Assembly: GCA_910591455.2 (NCBI GenBank)
Contig: OU342806.1
Location: 20,501,535 to 20,565,534 of the forward strand
Direction: 5' to 3'
From: Pholis gunnellus
Lineage: Eukaryota > Chordata > Actinopteri > Perciformes > Pholidae
DNA length: 64,000 nt
The position numbers were made by a program, and so were the translations under genes. The number at the start of each line of letters is the position of its first letter. Positions within the stretch are counted from its first letter, which is position 1. The notes under the pieces were generated by a model. It ran no database searches. It was not told the DNA's origin and was given only the letters and a program-made list of their open reading frames with translations. Below, piece after piece: positions 57,131-64,000 of this stretch.

Positions 57131-60100
57131 GCTCAAACGCTCAACTCGTTTAAACCCTTATAATAATTTACTGAGGACCGATCATCTTTCATGCTCTGGC
57201 ATAAGAGCAGAGGTGTTTGTTTCCATCTGTTAATTTGGCCTCTTGTTAAAAGACAGGCAGGTATCGGGAGCTGCAGATGGCAGAATGACTGTGTTGGGTT
57301 ATCTTCACTCTCAGTAGTATTGAACTATTGATATCATATTGTATGTTACAGAAAAGGTGCACAGATGCAGATTTCCTCCAGAAGATAAATGTGCTGCGCC
57401 AGGGAAGATTTCCTCTGTGTTGACTGTTCCCAAACTTGTGGAGGTTTCCACACCACTGGCCACATCCCCTGCTGACATCAAAGGTATGTGAGTGAATGCC
57501 ATTGGTGGTACCCCCCACATGCTATACTGATAAAACATTCCTCTGGGCAGATGTGTAGGTGGCCTCCATGTTAACCCACAAAAACAATGATTTTTTTTGT
57601 TGTTGCATATAACTTGTGCGCGACCACATGCTCAATGGAAGGTACAGCCAAAGAGGTTTTGCTTTACTGCTCTGGGCTGTAGAAGCTGTTCAGATGCACA
57701 TGTCAGTCAGAACACCAGCTACAGCTAACTGCGCACATGCCGGCCAGACTGCATACCTGACCCTTTTGCCCAAGTAGTTTTCAGAGGCGGTGCTTACCTT
57801 TCACATACACTGAGCAGACCTGGTGATCTGGCACTTTGCATCGCCCCCCACCCCCCCCACCCCACACACACACACTCTTCTCTCCCATGAGTCCCATCGG
57901 TGAGCCTGCACCTTTCTCCTGAATGGCCCCCCACAGGATTTCAAATTATTAGAAAAAAAAATGTTCAGATTCTGCCGGCTCAGCATCGCCCCCCTGTCCA
58001 GCATATCCTCCTGTTCTGCAATAACAAACGCGAGAGGGGGGTACACACTGAGAAAATAAAGCAATCAGTATTGGCCATTGTGTGATTTCCACCACAGAAG
58101 CAGAAAAAGTGTTGAGACTGCATTATGAAAAACAAGCAAAGGGTAATGAAACACCCCCAGAATAGCAAGAAAACGTCTCCAGCTAAGATTAGTTTTCTTA
58201 TTACTTGACTTTTTTTCTATTCCTGCATTTTTTCATGTCTGAAATATTCATCTTCTGACCTTTGGCTTGTTTATTGTCTGCCCGTCCGTCCAGGGTATGA
58301 TTTACCTAAAGCACCTTACCGTTTAAACTAATTCAGCAAAAAGACAGTTTTGGGAAACTATGCCCCCTTTGTGTGAATACAGTAGGATATACAGATAGAG
58401 TTTATTTTGTCATACCATAAAGGAGACAGGGTTAATCCTAATGTGCTGTTATTGTTTGCCTGGCTGAAAATAGCTGTTAAACCAGTCTTCAGACAATATA
58501 TAAACAGCCAAATGGATATGACATTCTCAAGTTCATTTTTGCCTGATCAGATATCATGCAATGCAGAAGAAAGTCAACCAATGGCGACGCAACATAACAT
58601 TCACCTTGTCCTGCACATCCATTGGCATCCTCCAGATCTCAGGAACAGAGCTGTAATTTGCGTCAGGACAGTTTGGATATAATAAAAAGATCAGACAACT
58701 GCTGGCACATGTTCAACCCGTCTATGTTGCAGTCTCAGCGAACTGCAATAAGAGATACAATTTGTCTTACTCAACAATCTTGTCTTCATTTTGCGTATGC
58801 ACCTTTTTTCTTTCACCCTCTCTGTCTTCTCCCTGTCAAAGTAACTCATATTCTCTTCGGTTATTAATCTCTCCTTCGTTACAGTGTCTTCTCCCAGTCA
58901 ACATTCCTCTTCGTAGCATTCCCACAATGCAGCACATTTTAGGCCGTAAATCATTAATTGGAAACCCAAAGCCAATGACGGTCCTCAGTAACACTGGCAC
59001 AATGCACTTTATAATTTGAGGCTTTGTGGGAACGAAAGGATCTGGACAGATTTATTTGTTTCCTTCCTTCACATGTGAATTGAGCGGCAAATTGTCTTGC
59101 TGTCAACATATGCTGTATTCATATGTGAGCTATACCATGAGCACGCACCGCACTCGCTGACCGCGTTATGGCCAGCATATCCCTTTATTGAAAAAAACGT
59201 TGACATGCCTTGCACCATGAATCATGTCGACAGCACTGTTATTTAGTGTTTTTTTCAGTGGGGCAACTTTCAATTTGACCACAATGCGCTATACAGCTGG
59301 TCCGCAGTGTGCTTAAAGTGGATCCTGTCTTGGTGTTTTTCACAGTTCTTAAGTCAGTGCGAGGTTGTAAATTCTAAGTTGGTCAATCTGCGAGTCACCT
59401 GACAGAAAATTGCAAAAAACATTTCTTCAAAAAGCTTGCTCTGTTCTCATAGAAAAAGCTTAGTTGTCATCAAGTGGCCTAAGTGAGACCTAAGAGACAG
59501 CTGAGCAAACTCCATCTGCTGGTGACCACGCTGACAAGAGGTTTTTAACCCAAGAAAAAAGCCAGTAAGTGGATATTGAGTTTACGATCTTTGTCAAATT
59601 TTTGTCAATGATGATTAACTATTACAGAGATTTCGGAACGCGGTGATATTACTAAAAAGAAGTTCACAGGAAAACTGTGTGCACAACTACAGTAATTACG
59701 GTAGTAGGAGACGGAGTTGAAGGAAGTCTGTAAACTTTGATGGATGTTTACTGTGAACAAGTTTTCTTTGTCATATGTTTTCTTTTAAAAATATTTCAGC
59801 ACATTCCAAGGGCGCTGACAGATTTGAAATTAATTTACCATTCCATGAAGCAGCCAAACAAAGGTCTTTCTTATCAATCCATTTCAAATGGGTAAACATC
59901 TTCATAACGCAGCCCAAATGTTTCAAGATAGTCTGTTATTGTACATAGTTGGGTTGCTTTTCCTATCAGGAGAATGGTTCAAATGTATTTTAGTTGAATG
60001 ATGTTGACTGTGGCTTACGGGGGGAAAAAAACATAAATAATATGTTCTGCCACTTTGTGTTGGGGAAAATCATTTGGTGCACCTTAACTCACCCGGGGCG

Positions 60101-63100
60101 CTGACAGCGAGGACAGGCCTCGTCCGTCATGGGGGAACATGAAGATCTGTGTTCGTTGCTGAAGGCTGATACTGTAATTGCATCTGGGATGTTTTGGGGC
60201 CTTTAAACAACAAGACTCTATGCATGTAGTAAAATCTGGTGAACTTGCAGTACAGAAATAGAGGGGTTAGTTTATGGATGTTGGAAATCTGCTAGTTCCA
60301 TCATAATCACAATTGACATCTAGTATTACCGCCTAATACTTAAAATGGCCTTTTCTTTTCTTTTGGTAGTAGTAGTAAAGACGATTTGGATAAAACCATT
60401 TGTAGGATGCCAACTTGGGTGGTAAACATCTGCCTTGTTAACCACCATCCTCAGACCCCATTCATTTGGCTGTTCTGAGGTTGAGACTGACAGAATCATT
60501 TTTCCAGAAAGTTCAAGGCCTATAGTTGTTGTTGTAACTGTGTCGGTAATGGTTAGAATTTCCCTTTAGGTTTTTTTGTGGATATGAAGCAGGTAAACAA
60601 CTGTGTCAATACAGCCCTGTTCAGTTTTTATGTGTTTTCCAACTTGGATGAATCTGAAAGTTTCCACGGCCATCATAAGGACTTGCGTGTGTGCTTTCTT
60701 GGAAAGCACAGGACTTACACAGGACTTTGAGTAAATATTCCAGAAAGTGTTCTCATGATAACATAGCTTTTATTGAAGTCTATTAAATGCCAGCCGCTCT
60801 TTATTGATTGCTGTTGTGGGGGCTGCTCTAAAGCAATGAACTCTGTTATATCTGTTTTCAATAAATTCAAATAATAAACATAGCCCGACTGCTCTCTGTC
60901 ACTGTCTTTATGACTTGGTTAGGGAAACATCTGGAGGTGAGCAGAGGAAGACAGAAAGAGGAATGTGTAGAGCTAGAAAAGGTGAAGAGAAAAAAAAAAA
61001 GAAAAGTTAACTAGGTTTTTAATCAAGACAGCTGCATGTGGGAGCAAAGAGAAGCGAAGAGTTTGGGCTTATGTGTTATGATGTGTTTGTGGTGAAGTCT
61101 GTGCCGTTTGTTTGGGCTACAGTTAGATATGCCTGGCAGCTCTCAGCAGGAGGTCTGAGTCCTGCCCAGCAGAGGCTCCCTCTAATTGGTCAAACAGGCA
61201 GTGTGGCACCTTGGATTGAACTCATGCCTGGAGGCCAGGTACGGCATACTTAGCAGCATGCTGAGGAAAGATCACAGTCATGTGCTTGCAGTCGCCATCT
61301 GTCTTTAGGTCAGCAGTCCTCCCACTGCTGGCCGGGCGGAGGGAGGAGGCTGCTTAGGGAAGGAGATACAAGGTAAGACAATCTCGCCTGGTGCTCTCAA
61401 GTTGACCAACTCGAGTGACACTTCCCTGAGAGTGGGCCAATTCCAGGCTGCTAAGAGGATCAGTTTCCCCTTCCTGTCTTGACACACATAGCTAGCGCCA
61501 CTCAGAAGTCTTCAGGCTCGCCGCTCACCGGGCACAACAGCTTCAGACACTCCTCCGCGCTTTCTAGAAGACATTCGGCCCTGCAGCGTGGACGGGATCA
61601 GAGAGTGTTTCCCTGCAAAGACAAAGTCCTCACTAAGAGGATTGCAATCTTAAACCTAACTCTCACAAAGTCTAACTGTAACCACAGGTCGGCAGCAGGA
61701 AAAGGCCAGCAGTGTAGCTCCTCTTCAAACAGAGTAGAGTAGATCCATGCATCCATTTTCTGTCGCTTTTCCCGGGTAATGGTGGTTGGAATAGACTACA
61801 CAAGAATAGAGTTGGATAGGCATGATTTTCAAGGGAATGCATTGGGTTTGAGATTTTAAAAAGACTGAAGGAAGAAGAGCAGACAGAAGAAAAGCATGAC
61901 ACAGTGGGGGAAAGACACAGAGAGGTGTCTAAGCTTGGATCTTGGAGCGGTGAGCCTTGCACAGAGCATGCAACATGTGATGTTACATCCGGAGAGCTGG
62001 GCATGTTCTTCATGTCTCAATAGATCCTGTGTTGGGGTCGTGGCTCACAGACAGGCACTTGGGCTCATTATAAAGAGTCAGACGTATAGCTGCTTTAATC
62101 AATATTTCAATATTAACAATGGAAGAAATGACTGCGTCTAATGGTGTCAAACCCGCCGTTCATTTTTACAGAATTCTGCATTTTTTTTGGCCCACAATTT
62201 TACCCGTTCTGGTCCACTCTCACCAACTTTACGCTATACCTTTCAAGCACCAAATGGCAAACTCTCAAAGTCAAAGGGGCAAGATAACATAATGGGAGCA
62301 TATCGTTGCCTCTCAAAGGCTCTCAACATGGCGACAACCAGCCGGTGGTTCAAACAGCGTCAAACGCGATGACAGAGCTAACCGTGTTTACCTGAGGGGG
62401 AACTGGAGGGTGGGGTGATACGCTTCCGTAACGATTGTCAGTTGGGCATTACCAGCTGTAACCAGCATATGAGAGCAGTGCAGAGGGCGGACATGAGCTA
62501 ACCAGTGGGGCACATCAGATGCACTAACATGCACTAGAAGCACATACGGCCCAGCTAGGTAGACAAATCCCAGAGAAGCTCTGATAACAACACACAGAGG
62601 GAGAGTGACTTCATTCTCTTCTCAGGTAGACATAAATCCACTTTATCTTTAATATTTAGCAGCAAATATTTGTTTGCTGCTATATTGATGTTCATCTCCT
62701 TTAACAACGTTTTGGTGAACCGACAGTAAGAACCAGAGACCAAAACAGGGTTTTATAGCAGATTGACTGTTCAATTTACATTCATCAGGTGGCCAGAAAC
62801 ATGACTTCAAATGAATGCTAATGTTACTCCATGTCTGCTAGATGTGTAAGTAGCGAACAGTTTGCCCACACACTCACCATAACAACTAAATCATTTCTCC
62901 ATGTGGCTAAAAACACAACACAAGCAGTAATAACACAAGAGAATAAAACAAAATTGAATGAGTACTCAAAGACCTAAAAGACATTTGCTGGTGACTTCAC
63001 ACCAAGTGACTTGTGACTTGACATTGACTCACCCCCAGAAGCCCTAAAAACAGCTCTTCAAACAAATATCCCAATACCAATATGTAGTTTTATTTTGGGG

Positions 63101-64000
63101 GGAATTTTCGTGAAGTGACCCTTTTGGGATGTATCCACATGGTTTAATGCACTTATTTATAAGTTGCTTTGGTTAAAATTGACAGCTAAATAAATGTAAT
63201 CTAATAAAAGTTTGTATTACAGAGAGATGATGGAAAGCAAAGGGAGCTTATGGATTTGAAAAGATAAAAGCTAAAAAAAAACAAAAAAAACTCTTTCTTT
63301 CTCCCTGATAAAAGGACAGGTGTTATAGTGCTGCAGAGAGTTGTGCCAAAAAGGCCAGAGTACAGCTGATTATATATGAATGTAACCCCTGTATATTTTG
63401 ACACATGTTGGAGCCTGACCTGACATTGAGCAGGTGTGTGCCAGAATGGGCTAAAAGGCAGCATGTCCTGCACACCAGCTGCAGAATGGCTCTGGCTGAA
63501 CCCCGCCGACAGCTAAACCCGCGCGCCTGACGTGCTGTTTGGATTGCGGGTGACTGATTAGGTCGCGATGTGGAGCCCTTCAACCAAAACGCGTCTTTGC
63601 TGCTGCACTCAGCCGGCTAGCAGCTGCTCTGAGCAGCACCTAGCTGTGGCCTAATGGATGGCTTCCACGGCATACATGAGGAAGGGCTGACAGGCTGTAT
63701 AGGAAAATTGAGGTGTGGCCATGATGTTCGACATGTTAGATGGTGTATGGAGCCCAACTTATCGGACCCTGCTGTTACAGCAATACATAAATTATGAACA
63801 TTTTCCTTATCGGTTAATCTATAAATTATCAACGATCGATGCCCATAACAAGTTGCAAGAGCCTGTTATTGCTTGTTTTACCCAACGTACAGCACAAACT
63901 CTACACATATGCTATTATTCTCAGCACAACAGACTAAAGCAGCAGAGCTCTCATTTGAGAAGCACAAGGCAGCACATGTTTTGTATTTATGCTTGATAAG
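57129..64000. other. Upstream of igfbp3: no supported gene
   Basis: 6.9 kb of AT-rich sequence. A single open, splice-bordered stretch at 57352-57483 is listed as a finding only. Some pieces (about 62170-62480) look like dispersed repeat DNA, but I cannot name them. I see no RNA gene. Confidence 0.5.

Noticed and set aside
57039..57233. Arg-Glu repeat open frame
   Set aside because: Translation of the (AG)n microsatellite.
61038..61253. 71-codon open frame upstream of igfbp3
   Set aside because: No ATG start, no homology recognised and no splice support.

Overview
This window is eukaryotic, from a teleost fish and probably a percomorph-type genome. All coding sequence lies in GT-AG spliced exons of vertebrate gene families. 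The introns are short to medium and full of long CA/TG and GA microsatellites, and several interspersed repeats resemble ones common in fish. No bacterial, phage or CRISPR-type content is visible, and I found no undescribed multigene system.

Three genes are present. (1) adcy1, + strand, about 379-23735: the last 15 coding exons of type 1 adenylyl cyclase. They run from the end of the C1a catalytic domain through the calmodulin-binding C1b region, the second six-helix membrane bundle and the C2a catalytic domain to the stop and a long 3'UTR. Upstream exons lie outside the window. (2) igfbp1, + strand, about 34066-36785: complete, four coding exons, 263 aa. It has a TATA box and a promoter rich in candidate cAMP, hypoxia and forkhead elements, and an AU-rich 3'UTR. 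(3) igfbp3, - strand, about 56935 down to 37.4-39.9 kb: complete, four coding exons, 285 aa, with its own TATA box. igfbp1 and igfbp3 are tail to tail. The order ADCY1-IGFBP1-IGFBP3 is the same as on human 7p12, which supports the assignments. The teleost a/b paralogue of each gene cannot be decided here.

Layout: 0-24 kb, adcy1. 24-31 kb, intergenic DNA with microsatellites, a dead LINE fragment and a hexamer minisatellite. 31-33 kb, old hAT/Tol2-like repeats. 33-37 kb, igfbp1. 37-57 kb, igfbp3, whose introns hold most of the microsatellites and two TTAA-flanked MITE-like elements, one carrying a nested insertion. 57-64 kb, DNA upstream of igfbp3 in which I see no convincing gene.

How the genes relate: ADCY1 makes cAMP in response to calcium/calmodulin. 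IGFBP1 and IGFBP3 are secreted IGF carriers that limit or prolong IGF signalling. IGFBP1 transcription is known to respond to cAMP, insulin and hypoxia, and the igfbp1 promoter here contains a perfect CRE. The genes are probably neighbours by ancestry rather than parts of one operational unit.

The most unusual items are a perfect 33-bp inverted repeat with a 4-base loop in an adcy1 intron, the nested TTAA element in igfbp3 intron 3, C10-C14 tracts directly at two adcy1 splice acceptors, and an apparently unpaired cysteine in the igfbp3 linker.
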